Source: Sphingomicrobium sediminis (lineage in GTDB: Bacteria; Pseudomonadota; Alphaproteobacteria; Sphingomonadales; Sphingomonadaceae). Taken from it: DNA of 64,000 bases. Shown here piece by piece: positions 9,320 to 17,687 of the stretch. The notes below the pieces were generated by a model that was not told where the DNA came from, did not search any database, and worked only from the letters and a program-made list of their open reading frames with translations. The position numbers and the translations under genes are program-made. The DNA lies in contig NZ_JAMSHT010000001.1 of the NCBI RefSeq assembly GCF_023805295.1, positions 1,240,001 to 1,304,000 of the forward strand, given 5' to 3'. Each line of letters begins with the position of its first letter. The first letter of the stretch is position 1.

Positions 9320-10464
9320 AGACCGCGCTCTTCCTCGCGATGCTGGTCGGGCTCGTCCTGATGATGCTGACGCGCCCGTCGCGCCCCAGTCAGCGGCGAG
9401 GCTGCGTCGATGCGGTCCTGCCCGCCTATAACGAACAATTGTGCATTGCTGCTTCCGTCGAAGGGCTGCTCTCCCACCCGATGATCGATCGCGTCATCGT
9501 GGTGAATGACGGGTCGACCGATGGCACGCGCGCCGAGCTCGACCTTCTGGCGCGGCGACATGGCACGCGGCTGGTCGCCATCCATCAGGCCAACACCGGC
9601 AAGGGCGGCGCATTGATGCGTGGCATCGGCCATGTCCGTACCGAAGCGGTGTTTCTGACCGACGCCGACACGCTGATCCCGCATGATCTCGGCCTGGCGC
9701 ACCTGCTGGGCGAGATCGAGCGCGGCGCCGATGCGGTGGGCGGCATTCCTTCATCCAACCTGGTCGGCGCGGGGCTCCTCCCGCACATCCGCGCCACGGT
9801 GAAGCTGCCGATGATCGCGCTGCGCCGTACCTTCCAGCAGATGCTCGGCGGCGCGCCCTTCATCGTGTCCGGCGCCTGCGGCATGTTCCGCGTGTCCGCG
9901 TTGCGCGCCACCGGCTTTTGCGATCGTACCAAGGTCGAGGATCTCGATCTCAGCTGGACGCTGGTTGCGAGGGGCTATCGCGTGCGCCATTCCAACCGCT
10001 GCGTCGTCTTTCCGCAGGAATGCAATAATGTCGCCGACGAATGGCGCCGCTGGCGGCGCTGGATCGTCGGCTATGCGGTGTGCATGCGGTTGCACTGGCC
10101 GCTCTTGTCCAGCCGCTTCGGTCTCTTCTCGATCCTTCCCATGTTCCTGGTCGTCGCGGTCGGCATCATGGCCTATCTCACCGGCCTTGCCGTTGCTGCC
10201 ACCACACATTTCCCGGTCGCGCTGATCGCCTTCCTCTTTCCCTTGCTGTGGGTTGCGATCGTGTCGCTGATCGGCGCCTTTTCGGCATGGCATCATCGCT
10301 GCGCGGCGCTCATCCCGCTCGCCCCCTTCGCGCTATTCTACGTCCTGCTCTCCTATACGATCTGGGCCGTCCACGGCCTTGCCGGTCTCCTCACCGGACG
10401 CGAACCGAAACGCGACAAGCCGACCCGCTATGCGCCGCAGGAGGCCCGCAATGTGGTGGACTGA
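9316..10464 (+). CDS. Membrane glycosyltransferase family 2 (YaiP-like processive synthase)
   Basis: 382 residues. An N-terminal membrane helix (2-20) is followed by a GT-A domain with NDGSTDG at 64-70, DAD at 116-118 and the acid motif VEDLD at 207-211. Three more helices follow at about 271-292, 299-323 and 329-352. The layout is that of inner-membrane synthases for hyaluronan, chitin oligomers, cellulose and PNAG, which extend a beta-linked glycan from UDP-sugar while passing it across the membrane. The usual Q-x-x-R-W is replaced by R-W-R-R-W (about 245-249). The C-terminal tail (353-382) is basic and cytoplasmic. The 3' end overlaps the next gene by 14 bp. Confidence 0.88.
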   Translation: MKTALFLAMLVGLVLMMLTRPSRPSQRRGCVDAVLPAYNEQLCIAASVEGLLSHPMIDRVIVVNDGSTDGTRAELDLLARRHGTRLVAIHQANTGKGGALMRGIGHVRTEAVFLTDADTLIPHDLGLAHLLGEIERGADAVGGIPSSNLVGAGLLPHIRATVKLPMIALRRTFQQMLGGAPFIVSGACGMFRVSALRATGFCDRTKVEDLDLSWTLVARGYRVRHSNRCVVFPQECNNVADEWRRWRRWIVGYAVCMRLHWPLLSSRFGLFSILPMFLVVAVGIMAYLTGLAVAATTHFPVALIAFLFPLLWVAIVSLIGAFSAWHHRCAALIPLAPFALFYVLLSYTIWAVHGLAGLLTGREPKRDKPTRYAPQEARNVVD

Positions 10465-11062
10465 ACTCGACCGTATCGCCGGGGATTTGCGCGCACTGGA
10501 CGGCACCGACATCGCACCAAGCGCGATCATCCACCCCGAAGCGCTCCTCGAGGGGCCGGTCCGGATCGGCGAGCGGACACGCGTTTGCCGCGGTGCGCAT
10601 ATCATCGGCCCCGTCGAGATTGGCGAGGACTGCCTGATCGGCGACCAGGTCATGCTGCGCGGGGCGACACGGATCGGCGACCATGTCCGGCTCGGTTTCT
10701 GCGCCGAGGTGAAGGCGTCGATCCTCGCCGATCATGTCTCGATCGGCCCGCAATGCTTCGTGGCGGACTCGCTGCTCGATCGCGACGTCTATCTTGGTGC
10801 ACAGGTGCGCACCTCCAACCATCGCCTCGACAAGGCCAATATCCAGGTCCAAGCGAATGGCGGCACGCACGATAGCGGGCGCGACAAGCTTGGCACCCAT
10901 ATAGGCGCGCGGACGACGCTGGGTATCCAGTGCATCATTCTGCCCGGTCGCATCGTGCCCGCCGACAGCCTGTTCGGCCCCCGCATCACCATCGAGAAGA
11001 ACCTGCCGCCCGGCCGCTACCGGCTGGCCCAACAATTGATCGCAGAAGGAGCCGGAATATGA
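10451..11062 (+). CDS. Left-handed beta-helix acyltransferase-like protein (YaiX-like)
   Basis: 203 residues from the ATG at 10451, with AGGAGG 6 bases before it inside the GT2 gene. From about residue 20 to 120 it is a run of hexapeptide-like turns (AIIHPEALLEGPVRIGERTRV, then IIGPVEIGEDCLIGDQVML and IGDHVRLGFCAEVK), followed by a SNHRLDK loop and a second helical coil (IGARTTLGIQCIILPG). This is the LbetaH fold of acetyl- and nucleotidyl-sugar-type transferases. It probably O- or N-acylates the glycan or a precursor (inference). Its stop overlaps the next ATG by 4 bp. In E. coli K-12 the gene at the matching place, yaiX, is known as an interrupted pseudogene; here the frame is intact. Confidence 0.8.
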   Translation: MWWTELDRIAGDLRALDGTDIAPSAIIHPEALLEGPVRIGERTRVCRGAHIIGPVEIGEDCLIGDQVMLRGATRIGDHVRLGFCAEVKASILADHVSIGPQCFVADSLLDRDVYLGAQVRTSNHRLDKANIQVQANGGTHDSGRDKLGTHIGARTTLGIQCIILPGRIVPADSLFGPRITIEKNLPPGRYRLAQQLIAEGAGI

Positions 11063-11853
11063 CCATCCGACCCAAGACCCTCGCCCTCCTAGCCGGCCTG
11101 TCAATTTGCGTGCTTGCCAATCCGGCGCAGGCCCAGCAGATTTTCGGCGAGGCCTTCTATGCCGATTATAGCGATGATCGCGGCGAACGCGCCGAGCTGC
11201 TCCTGTCGAGCAAGTTCGACCTTGGCGCCGCCGACCTCGTCGTCGAGGGGCGCGCCGGTCGGCGCGAATATGGCAACGACGTCAGCTTCGACGGCAGCAG
11301 CGCACGCGCCAATCTGTGGATCGACTGGAATGACGTGCTCGCGACCCGTACCATCCTCGGCGTTTCGAGCGACGATCCCGTCTACGCCAATCGCCGTATC
11401 GGTCAGGAAGTCTTGCTTCGCCCGGGCGGCGGCCTGGTCCTGACCGCGGGGCTACGGCATCTCGAGTATTTCGGCGATGTCGGCGTGACCAGCTATTGGG
11501 GCGGCCCGGCATTCTATTTCGACGGCGGTTTCGTGCGCTACACCTATACGCGCTACGACATCGATGATGTCGGCGAGACGGACGGCCACCTCCTTACCCT
11601 GCGGATCGAGGATCGCCCCGGCTCACGTGCCTCGACCCAAGTCTGGGCCGGCACCGGCAGCAGTCTCGCTGAAGACGACTTCTTCGTCGGCCCCGTCATC
11701 GAAGGCGATCAGACCGGGGTGGCGATCCGCCGTGTCCAACCCGTCTCCGACACGGTCGACTTGCTGCTCGGTGCGGAATATCGCGACTATTCGACCGATC
11801 TTGGCGATTGGAACCGTACCGGCGTGCGCGTCGGGCTTCGCGTCAACTTCTGA
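11059..11853 (+). CDS. YaiO family outer-membrane beta-barrel protein
   Basis: 264 residues with a Sec signal peptide (MTIRPKTLALLAGLSICVLA, cleavage after NPAQA). The mature part alternates aromatic and polar residues in short strands (HLEYFGDVG, SYWGGPAFYFDGG, VRYTYTRYDID, LLLGAEYRDYS) and ends in VGLRVNF with a C-terminal Phe, the classic BAM-dependent barrel ending. The composition and its place as last gene after a GT2 synthase, deacetylase and acyltransferase match the YaiO outer-membrane domain. It is the likely outer-membrane outlet or partner of the glycan. No TPR region of the PgaA/BcsC kind is present. Confidence 0.82.
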   Translation: MTIRPKTLALLAGLSICVLANPAQAQQIFGEAFYADYSDDRGERAELLLSSKFDLGAADLVVEGRAGRREYGNDVSFDGSSARANLWIDWNDVLATRTILGVSSDDPVYANRRIGQEVLLRPGGGLVLTAGLRHLEYFGDVGVTSYWGGPAFYFDGGFVRYTYTRYDIDDVGETDGHLLTLRIEDRPGSRASTQVWAGTGSSLAEDDFFVGPVIEGDQTGVAIRRVQPVSDTVDLLLGAEYRDYSTDLGDWNRTGVRVGLRVNF

Positions 11854-11937
11854 CCTGCTTCGCGATGGTCGCCCACTTCCCCCGCTTAGCCCGGGCGACC
11901 GCCGCGATCCTGCCGAGACCGGTTTCGCAAACGCGCT

Positions 11938-13356
11938 TTAGGGGATCAGCTTCCCCGGATTGAGAATACGCTTGGGGTCGAGCGCCTGCTTAAGCGCGCG
12001 GAGCATGGCCAGGCGCGCAGGCTCACCCAAGCGCGCAAATTCATCGCGTTTCATCTGGCCGATCCCATGTTCCGCGCTGATCGAGCCGCCATGCGCGACG
12101 ATCATGTCGTGCACCTTGCGTTCGATCTCTGCCCCCTCGGTTGCTCGCCAATCATCCGAGGCGCGATCCATGGGCCGGACGTGAAGATGGATGTTGCCGT
12201 CGCCCAAATGGCCGTAGCCCGACACCCACGCACCGGGATAATCCGCCTCGATCCTGTCCCGAACCTCTTTCAGGAAAGCCGGCATCGCGTCGACCGGCAC
12301 CGATATGTCGTGACTGTTGGCCATGCCGTAATGCCGCTTTTCCGCATCCGAGAGGTGATGGCGGATCGACCAGAAGGCCTCGGCCTGCGCCTCCGACTGC
12401 GCCAGCACCGCGTCCTGCGCGAGACCTTGCTCGATCGCTCCAGCCAAGATCGAACCTAGCTTCTCGTTTAGCGTCCCAGCCTCGCTCTCGCCTTTGGCCT
12501 CGATCAGCACCTGCCAGTCATGATCGCCGTCCAATGGTGCGCGAAGGTCGAATACCGCTTCCGCCGCCGCCAAGGAGTCCTTGGGCAACAACTCGAAACC
12601 CTCGACTGCATCGCACTCCTGCTCGCAGAAGCGGAGCAGCTTGAGCGCGGCTTGCGGGCTTGCAACGCCAACCCATGCCGTCGCGCGATCGCTCGGCAGC
12701 GCGGTCAGTTGCAGGCGGACGGCGGTGATGACCCCGAACTGCCCCTCCCCGCCGATCATCATGCGATCGATACGCGGGCCACGATTATCCTTCTTCAACG
12801 GCGAGAGCGTGTCGATCACGCTCCCGTCGGCGAGCACGGCTTCCAGCCCCAACACCTGCTCGCCCATCGTCCCGTGACGAAGCACTTCGGTCCCGCCGGC
12901 ATTGGTGCTCACTAGCCCGCCAATGGTCGCGCTTCCCCGCGCCCCGAGATCGAGCGGCAGGCGGAGGCCTACCTCGGCCAATTCGTCCTGCAATGTCGCA
13001 AGGATCATCCCTGCCTCGACCACGCACTGTCGCGTCTCCGGGTCGATCGCGCGGATCTCCTTCATCCGGCGCAACGAGAGGATGACCATGTCACCGCTTT
13101 GGTCAGGCGTCGCGCCGCCGACCATCGAGCTGTTCCCCCCCTGCGGGACCAGCGGCACGCCTGCTTCGTTCGCCGCCGCCAAGATTGTCGAGACCTCTTC
13201 GCGGGTGCCGGGCTGGAGCATCGCCGCGGCCTTGCCCGTCCACCGCCCGCGCCAATCGGTCAGCCATGGAGCGATAAGGTCGGGATCGGTCACGACGACC
13301 GTCGCGCCCAGCTTTTCGCGCAATTCTGCGATCAATCGGTCGTGGCCTCGGCTCAT
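11938..13356 (-). CDS. FAD-binding oxidoreductase, GlcD/D-2-hydroxy acid dehydrogenase type
   Basis: 472 residues. The N-terminal PCMH FAD domain shows PQGGNSSMVGGATP and LGARGSATIGGLVSTNAGG; the C-terminal FAD-oxidase domain ends with GYGHLGDGNIHLHV and SISAEHGIGQMKRDE, the metal/substrate-binding marks of D-lactate, glycolate and D-2-hydroxyglutarate dehydrogenases. It likely oxidises a D-2-hydroxy acid to the 2-oxo acid in the cytoplasm; the exact substrate is open. The ATG has AGGAGGG upstream. It is divergent from folA over about 50 bp and convergent with the YaiO-like gene. Confidence 0.88.
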   Translation of the reverse strand: MSRGHDRLIAELREKLGATVVVTDPDLIAPWLTDWRGRWTGKAAAMLQPGTREEVSTILAAANEAGVPLVPQGGNSSMVGGATPDQSGDMVILSLRRMKEIRAIDPETRQCVVEAGMILATLQDELAEVGLRLPLDLGARGSATIGGLVSTNAGGTEVLRHGTMGEQVLGLEAVLADGSVIDTLSPLKKDNRGPRIDRMMIGGEGQFGVITAVRLQLTALPSDRATAWVGVASPQAALKLLRFCEQECDAVEGFELLPKDSLAAAEAVFDLRAPLDGDHDWQVLIEAKGESEAGTLNEKLGSILAGAIEQGLAQDAVLAQSEAQAEAFWSIRHHLSDAEKRHYGMANSHDISVPVDAMPAFLKEVRDRIEADYPGAWVSGYGHLGDGNIHLHVRPMDRASDDWRATEGAEIERKVHDMIVAHGGSISAEHGIGQMKRDEFARLGEPARLAMLRALKQALDPKRILNPGKLIP

Positions 13357-13409
13357 GAGAACCCTCCTAACCCTTCCAAAGTCCGCGCAAAACCCGCATA
13401 AATGCCTGT

Positions 13410-13907
13410 ATGGCCAGTCTACCCCCCATCAACATGATCGTGGCACGCGCCAAGAATGGCGTCATCGGCAAGGATGGCGACCTGCCCTGGCGCCTGCCCG
13501 CCGACCTCAAACGCTTCAAGGAGCTGACCATGGACGGCGCCATGATCATGGGGCGAAAGACGTTCGAAAGCCTGCCCAAGGTTCTGCCCGGACGCCGCCA
13601 TATCGTGCTCACGCGCAACGAGAAGTGGAAGCGAAAGGGCGCCGAAGTCGCACATGATTTCGCCGAGGCGTTCCAGCTCGCCAAGGAGGATCCGGTCTGG
13701 ATCATCGGCGGCGCCGAAGTCTTCGAGATTTTCCTGCCCTACGTCTCGCGGATCGAGCTTACCGACGTGCTCGCCGAACCCGAGGGCGACACCTTCATGC
13801 GCGATCCGTGCGAGATGCGCGATTTTGCGGTGACCGAGGCAAAGAATTATCCGGCGGAGGATGACCACCCCGCCTATCGCTTCGTGACGCTGGAGCGCGT
13901 TACCTAA
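13410..13907 (+). CDS. folA: Dihydrofolate reductase
   Basis: 165 residues. NGVIGKDGDLPWRLPADLKR (about 16-35) contains the family's Trp27 and active-site acid Asp32; MGRKTFESLP (47-56) and WIIGGAEVFEIF are the NADPH-binding marks. It reduces dihydrofolate to tetrahydrofolate with NADPH and so feeds one-carbon metabolism. Standard length. No thyA is adjacent. The stop overlaps the convergent SRPBCC gene's stop by 3 bp. No clear Shine-Dalgarno precedes the ATG. Confidence 0.96.
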   Translation: MASLPPINMIVARAKNGVIGKDGDLPWRLPADLKRFKELTMDGAMIMGRKTFESLPKVLPGRRHIVLTRNEKWKRKGAEVAHDFAEAFQLAKEDPVWIIGGAEVFEIFLPYVSRIELTDVLAEPEGDTFMRDPCEMRDFAVTEAKNYPAEDDHPAYRFVTLERVT

Positions 13908-14440
13908 CGGCGCGGCAATTGAGCGGCGCGCTCGCGAAAGCGCATCGCCTGTTCCCCGATCACATAATCGACCGCGGCCGACCATTGCTCGGCGTCATTG
14001 GCGACGAAGCCGGTGACCTTGAAGTCCATCACCAGCTGCGACCCGGTGCCGGTATTTTCGAGCGACCAGACAAGCACACCAGATGCGCCGGCTGCGCGTA
14101 GCGGCCCTAGCCCGCCCTCGAGAATGATGGATTCGCCCGGCGTCACCGCGACGACGCGCATATGCTCGACGAAATTGCCGTCCCAGCGCTCGCAGAAGCA
14201 GCCGCCCGGACGCAGGTCGAGCGAGAAATTGTCTGCGTTGAGGGAATAGCTATGCTCGCCATTCCACCAGCGCCGTGGCTCGGTCAGGAGCGTGTAGGCA
14301 CGCTCCGCCGGGACGACCAGCGGGACGGTGTGGCGAATATGGAAGGAGTTGGTCCCGACGCTGACAACGTCAGCCTTTGCGGGGGTCACGCTAGCAGCGA
14401 GCGCAATACCCGCAGCGGCAATCATGGTCAGGAAACGCAT
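13904..14440 (-). CDS. Exported SRPBCC (START-like) domain protein
   Basis: 178 residues with a signal peptide (MRFLTMIAAAGIALAASV, cleavage after TPAKA). The mature part is an SRPBCC/polyketide-cyclase-like domain: HIRHTVPLVVPAERAYTLLT at the start, WWNGEHSYS, LRPGGCFCERW, then alternating strands and a final long helix (SAAVDYVIGEQAMRFRERAA). Such domains bind hydrophobic ligands; a periplasmic location is unusual but seen. It has AGGGAGG before the ATG and a perfect palindrome just upstream of that, suggesting TetR-type control. Confidence 0.8.
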   Translation of the reverse strand: MRFLTMIAAAGIALAASVTPAKADVVSVGTNSFHIRHTVPLVVPAERAYTLLTEPRRWWNGEHSYSLNADNFSLDLRPGGCFCERWDGNFVEHMRVVAVTPGESIILEGGLGPLRAAGASGVLVWSLENTGTGSQLVMDFKVTGFVANDAEQWSAAVDYVIGEQAMRFRERAAQLPRR

Positions 14441-14452
14441 CGAAACCTCCCT

Positions 14453-14470
14453 CTTGAATGATCATTCAAG
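14453..14470. promoter_or_regulatory. Perfect 18-bp palindrome, probable TetR-type operator
   Basis: CTTGAATGATCATTCAAG reads identically on both strands. It lies 12 bp before the SRPBCC start codon, immediately upstream of its ribosome-binding site, in the space after adk. Perfect 16-20 bp palindromes of this form with a central GATC are typical binding sites of TetR-family repressors (family knowledge). No such regulator gene is in the window. Confidence 0.65.
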
Positions 14471-14504
14471 TAGGCGAGAATTTCGCGTCTGTCCAGATAA
14501 GGGC

Positions 14505-15146
14505 CTAGCTGTCGAGAATGGCGTCGATGGCCGCGGCGACTTCTTCGACCGTGCCCATGCCGTTCACTTCGCGGACCAGCCCCTGCTCTTCGTAGAAGGG
14601 AAGAATCGGCGCGGTCTTGGCGCGATATTCGGCCATCCGCTTGCGCACCGTTTCCTCATTATCGTCGGGGCGCTTCTTGAAGTCGTGGCTACCGCATACG
14701 TCGCAGGTGCGCTCGACCTTCGGCGGCTTGGCCGTCTCATGGTAGAGCGCGCCGCAATTGGCGCAGCTGAAGCGGCCGCAGATGCGCTCGACCAGCGCAT
14801 CCTCGTCGACCTTGAGTTCGATGACGTGGGAGAGCTTGCGACCACGATCGGCCAGCAGCATTTCCAGCGCTTCGGCCTGGTGCTGGGTGCGCGGATAACC
14901 GTCGAAGATGGCGCCCTTGTCGGCTTCTTCCAGATGCTCGCCGATCAATGCCGAGACGATGGCATCGCTGACCAGCTCGCCACGGTCCATCACGGCCTTG
15001 GCCTGCTTTCCGACTTCGGTGCCTGCCGCGATCGCGCCGCGGAGCATGTCACCGGTCGACAGCTGCTTCATGCCGCGCGTGTCTTCGAGACGATGCGCCT
15101 GCGTGCCCTTGCCGGCCCCTGGCGGTCCGAGAAGAATGATATCCAT
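14505..15146 (-). CDS. adk: Adenylate kinase (zinc-LID type)
   Basis: 213 residues. The P-loop GPPGAGKGT is at 7-15, and DGYPRT follows in the core. The LID carries CANC and CDVC pairs, so this is the structural-zinc form. It interconverts ATP+AMP and 2 ADP in the cytoplasm. It follows secY by 50 bp in the usual spc-operon order. In many alphaproteobacteria rpsM-rpsK-rpoA-rplQ come next; here they do not. Confidence 0.97.
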   Translation of the reverse strand: MDIILLGPPGAGKGTQAHRLEDTRGMKQLSTGDMLRGAIAAGTEVGKQAKAVMDRGELVSDAIVSALIGEHLEEADKGAIFDGYPRTQHQAEALEMLLADRGRKLSHVIELKVDEDALVERICGRFSCANCGALYHETAKPPKVERTCDVCGSHDFKKRPDDNEETVRKRMAEYRAKTAPILPFYEEQGLVREVNGMGTVEEVAAAIDAILDS

Positions 15147-15196
15147 GGCTGGGCCGAATCCCCTGTAACGTTACCCTTGGATGACAGGGCTAGCGC

Positions 15197-16573
15197 CTAG
15201 CGGCGGCGACCGCCACCCTTGAGCTTCGCCTTCTTGATCAAATCGCCATATTGGTGGGCGATCAGATGGCTCTGCACCTGGCTCACGAAGTCCATCGTCA
15301 CGTTGACGACGATGAGCAGGCTGGTGCCGCCGAGCAGGATGCTGGCCACCGGCAACGTCGTGAAGACGAATTCCGGAATGAGGCAGATCAGCACCAGGTA
15401 GGCCGCGCCAACGGTGGTGATGCGATTGAGCAAGTAATCGAAATATTGCTCGGTCGCCTTGCCCGGACGAATGCCCGGCACGAAGCCGCCAGCGCGCTTG
15501 AGGTTTTCAGCCGTTTCTTCGGAGTTGAACTGCACCGAGGTGTAGAAGAAGGCAAAGAAGGCGATGCCGAGACCGTAGAGCAGCAGGTAGAGCGGCGCGC
15601 CGCGCTGCAGGTAGGTCGAGACGGTGATGAGCACGTCGCTCGACGAGGCGCTCGGATCGGCCACGTTGCCGCCGGCAAACTGCAGCACCGTCAGCGGCAT
15701 CAGCAGGATCGACGAGGCGAAGATGGCGGGAATGACGCCGGCCGTATTCACCTTGATCGGCAGGTGACTGCGCTCTTGCTGCATCATTCCGCGCGCGGTG
15801 GCGCGCTTGGGATACTGCACCAGCACGCGGCGCTGGGCGCGCTCGACGAAGCAGATGAAGAGGGTGAGGACGACCAGCATGACCATGATGGTCACGACCA
15901 GGATCGGATCGATCGTGCCCTGGCGGCCCTGTTCGAACAGCTGCGCCAGCGTGGTCGGCATGACCGCGACGATGCCGGCCATGATGATCAGCGAAATGCC
16001 GTTACCGACACCGCGCGACGTGATCTGTTCGCCCAGCCACATGAGGAAGAGCGTACCGCCGACGAGGCTGATGGTGGCCGCGACGCGGAACAGCATGCCC
16101 GGATCGACGACTGCCTGGATGCCCTGGTTGGCACCGAGGCTTTCGAGACCGGTGGCAATGACATAGCCCTGCACGGTGGTCAGCGCGACGGTCAGGTAGC
16201 GCGTATACTGGTTGAGTTTCTTGCGCCCGACTTCGCCTTCCTTCTTGAGCTGCTTCCACGGTTCGTGGAGCGCAGCACCAAGCTGAACGACAATCGAGGC
16301 GGTGATGTAAGGCATGATGCCGAGCGCGATGATGCTCATGCGCTCCAGGCTGCCGCCCGAAAATGCGTTGAAGAAATCGAGGACGCCGCCGCGCTGCGTG
16401 TCGAACAGCGCCGACAAGGCGCGCGGATCGATGCCGGGGATCGGCACGAAGGAGAGGAAACGGAAGAGGACGAGAACGCCCAGCGTGAACCACAAGCGCT
16501 GCTTGAGTTCGGTTGCCTTCTGGAAGCTAGAGAAGCTGATGCCGGCTGCGATGTTATCGGCGGACGTCGCCAT
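15197..16573 (-). CDS. secY: Preprotein translocase subunit SecY
   Basis: 458 residues from the ATG at 16573 (AGGGA upstream); a longer frame has no conserved sequence. Ten membrane helices are visible as hydrophobic runs. Family marks are FFNAFSGGSLERMSI after helix 1, NGISLIIMAGIVA, and EFNSEETAENLK-like sequence in cytoplasmic loop 5 (QFNSEETAENLKRAGG), followed by GIRPG. It is the channel of the Sec translocon with SecE and SecG. A hairpin of GGGGTG/CACCCC lies in the 107-bp gap before it. Confidence 0.97.
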   Translation of the reverse strand: MATSADNIAAGISFSSFQKATELKQRLWFTLGVLVLFRFLSFVPIPGIDPRALSALFDTQRGGVLDFFNAFSGGSLERMSIIALGIMPYITASIVVQLGAALHEPWKQLKKEGEVGRKKLNQYTRYLTVALTTVQGYVIATGLESLGANQGIQAVVDPGMLFRVAATISLVGGTLFLMWLGEQITSRGVGNGISLIIMAGIVAVMPTTLAQLFEQGRQGTIDPILVVTIMVMLVVLTLFICFVERAQRRVLVQYPKRATARGMMQQERSHLPIKVNTAGVIPAIFASSILLMPLTVLQFAGGNVADPSASSSDVLITVSTYLQRGAPLYLLLYGLGIAFFAFFYTSVQFNSEETAENLKRAGGFVPGIRPGKATEQYFDYLLNRITTVGAAYLVLICLIPEFVFTTLPVASILLGGTSLLIVVNVTMDFVSQVQSHLIAHQYGDLIKKAKLKGGGRRR

Positions 16574-16680
16574 GTGCGGATCCCTTATACGTTTCGGGCG
16601 GCACTCACCTTGGCCACCCCCCCTAAGAAAGCCCGATATAGGAAGGGGTGAGCGATTGCCCACCCCTGTCCGTCAGCTTT

Positions 16681-17169
16681 TTAGGCGTCGGCCTTGTCGT
16701 CGGCCTTCTTCGGCGCGATCATTTCGATCGAGCCACCGGCCTTTTCGACCGCTTCGATGGCGCCCTTGGAGGCACCAGCGACGACGAACTTGGCCTTGGC
16801 CTTCAGTTCGCCCTTGCCGAGCAGGCGCACGCCGTCCTTGCCGCCGCGGGTCAGGCCCGCCGCGTTGAGCGCTTCCTGGTCGATGGTCTTCTTGCCGTCG
16901 AGCTTCTTCTCGTCGATGGCCTTCTGCACCATGCCGACATTGACGATGGCATAGTCCTTGCCGAACGGGTTGTTGAACCCGCGCTTCGGCAGGCGCATGT
17001 GGAGCGGCATCTGGCCGCCCTCGAAGCCATTGAGACTCACACCCGAGCGGCTCTTCTGCCCCTTCTGGCCACGACCGCCGGTCTTGCCCTTGCCCGAGCC
17101 GATACCACGGCCGACGCGCATGCGGCCCTTGCGGGCACCGTCATTGTCTTTGAGTTCGTTGATTTTCAT
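16681..17169 (-). CDS. rplO: 50S ribosomal protein L15
   Basis: 162 residues starting [14 protein letters not shown], with the [22 protein letters not shown] glycine-rich region split by the family's usual pattern and [10 protein letters not shown] in the middle. Late-assembly 50S protein. Its start lies 29 bp inside the end of an extra gene that separates it from rpmD. Confidence 0.97.
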   Translation of the reverse strand: MKINELKDNDGARKGRMRVGRGIGSGKGKTGGRGQKGQKSRSGVSLNGFEGGQMPLHMRLPKRGFNNPFGKDYAIVNVGMVQKAIDEKKLDGKKTIDQEALNAAGLTRGGKDGVRLLGKGELKAKAKFVVAGASKGAIEAVEKAGGSIEMIAPKKADDKADA

Positions 17170-17482
17170 GATTGCACTCGCTTTCGCTTTTGTTCGCGCT
17201 TTCCATCGGAAACCAGGCGAAGCCGCCTTGTTCGTCAGGAAATCTCTCTACTTCGTCTATCTCTTCGAAAGTGATCCGAGCTTCCGGATCGCTTCCGTCT
17301 CGAAGGTCTTTCAAGCTGGCCAGCAGCTCGTCAGTTCGAAGTTTCGCAAGGACATCTTGCTCGGCTTCGCCTTCATCTTCAGCTTCAGTCCATCGTGTGA
17401 CGTAGAAGCCTTTGAGCCGTTTCTCGCCGTCTTCGATCAGGGGGAAATTCTCCCCGAGAACGAGACAGCGAAAAACGGCCAA
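17141..17482 (-). CDS. Conserved-looking protein of unknown function inserted in the spc operon
   Basis: 113 residues from a TTG 5 bp after the rpmD stop, ending 29 bp inside rplO. The sequence ([39 protein letters not shown], a helix, then [15 protein letters not shown] and GFAWFPME) looks like a small alpha-beta domain of a type I recall as scattered hypothetical proteins in proteobacteria, not a ribosomal protein. No clear ribosome-binding site is visible, so it probably depends on translational coupling to rpmD. GC is lower than the neighbouring rp genes. The standard order rpmD-rplO is interrupted only by this gene. Confidence 0.65.
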   Translation of the reverse strand: MAVFRCLVLGENFPLIEDGEKRLKGFYVTRWTEAEDEGEAEQDVLAKLRTDELLASLKDLRDGSDPEARITFEEIDEVERFPDEQGGFAWFPMESANKSESECNHENQRTQRQ

Positions 17483-17487
17483 ATGGG

Positions 17488-17682
17488 TTACGCGTCTTCG
17501 ACGGTGACGAGGTGCTGGACCTTCTTCACCTGGCCGAGGACTTCCGGGGTCGCTGCGACTTCAACAGTGCGATGCATCTTGTTGAGGCCGAGGCCGACGA
17601 GCGTGGCACGCTGGCTCTTGTCGCGGCGGATTGGCGAACCCGTCTGGGTGATCTTGATCTTCTTGGTGTCGTTCTTCGCCAT
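17488..17682 (-). CDS. rpmD: 50S ribosomal protein L30
   Basis: 64 residues with the L30 core [32 protein letters not shown] and the closing [11 protein letters not shown]. Small 50S protein, encoded between rpsE and the inserted gene. Length normal. Confidence 0.95.
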   Translation of the reverse strand: MAKNDTKKIKITQTGSPIRRDKSQRATLVGLGLNKMHRTVEVAATPEVLGQVKKVQHLVTVEDA

Positions 17683-17687
17683 CTGAC

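Noticed and set aside
7389..11853. A genomic island inserted at tRNA-Arg
   Set aside because: No integrase, no repeat of the tRNA end seen, and GC like the rest. Kept only as a low-interest note.
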